Origin: a virus
Length of the DNA stretch: 20,292 nt
Strand: one strand, 5' to 3'
IMG/VR virus record: IMGVR_UViG_3300009034_003741
Location: 1-20,292 of that record
Below are positions 20,279 to 20,292 of this stretch, piece by piece. The notes under the pieces were generated by a model. It made no database searches, had not been told where the DNA came from, and worked only from the letters and a program-made list of their open reading frames with translations. The translations under genes and the position numbers were made by a program. Position 1 is the first letter of the stretch. Each line of letters begins with the position of its first letter.

Positions 20279-20292
20279 TCCCAACTCCTTAG

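Noticed and set aside
1-20292. tRNA genes, CRISPR arrays, insertion sequences, integrase or att sites
   Set aside because: I looked for cloverleaf-like segments, spaced repeats and transposase or recombinase motifs on both strands and saw none; a faint tRNA could be missed without a covariance search.

Overview
The window looks like part of a tailed-phage genome or prophage, probably from a metagenomic contig. Every credible gene lies on the minus strand, packed tightly with many ATGA, TAATG and TGATG junctions. The phage call rests on an HK97-fold major capsid protein preceded by an acidic scaffold-like protein and followed by a small structural protein (right end, 17.4-20.3 kb), and on several typical phage accessory proteins: an ASCH-like protein, an 'REACAKVAEE' protein, zinc ribbons and tiny ORFs. 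The host cannot be named. Many ribosome binding sites read (T)AGAAAGGA, which would pair with a 16S tail ending CCUUUCU(A), as in Gram-positive-type bacteria rather than enterobacteria. This is only a hint.

Layout, reading the minus strand from right to left. (1) 20278-17418: scaffold-like protein, major capsid protein, an intercistronic stem-loop and a small head-associated protein. (2) 17396-17259: two hairpins, the second followed by T6 (an intrinsic terminator), then a near-consensus sigma-70 promoter. (3) 17230-12728: small zinc-binding and membrane proteins mixed with GT-A glycosyltransferases, including a GT-B/GT-A fusion. Two of these genes were found outside the supplied ORF list (37 aa membrane protein; 57 aa zinc finger). 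(4) 12708-10447: a visibly more G+C-rich accessory patch (ASCH-like protein, zinc ribbon, an in-frame fusion to an Xre-type HTH domain) and two small unknowns. (5) 10424-87: an unknown 192 aa protein, a CgeB-like glycosyltransferase, then a nucleotide-sugar cluster: NDP-sugar dehydrogenase fused to an SDR epimerase, RmlC-type 3,5-epimerase, GDP-fucose-synthase-like SDR, GDP-mannose-4,6-dehydratase-like SDR, a 69 aa unknown, an HddA-like GHMP sugar kinase, a thiamine-diphosphate E1 alpha/beta pair and a SAM methyltransferase.

How they may work together (inference): the kinase, 4,6-dehydratase, 3,5-epimerase and 4-reductase-like genes resemble the set used to make modified GDP-heptoses in Campylobacter capsule loci. 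The dehydrogenase fusion would supply a uronic-acid-type sugar, the E1 pair might attach an acyl unit or carry out other ThDP chemistry on a sugar, and the methyltransferase and glycosyltransferases would finish and transfer it. The target (virion protein, host surface polysaccharide or other) is not shown by the sequence. No isomerase, phosphatase or nucleotidyltransferase needed to complete such a pathway is in the window.

The left end carries a perfect 70-bp inverted repeat around a 16-nt loop that cuts the methyltransferase gene inside its SAM domain. It is most likely a fold-back sequencing or amplification artefact, so the real genome probably continues beyond it.
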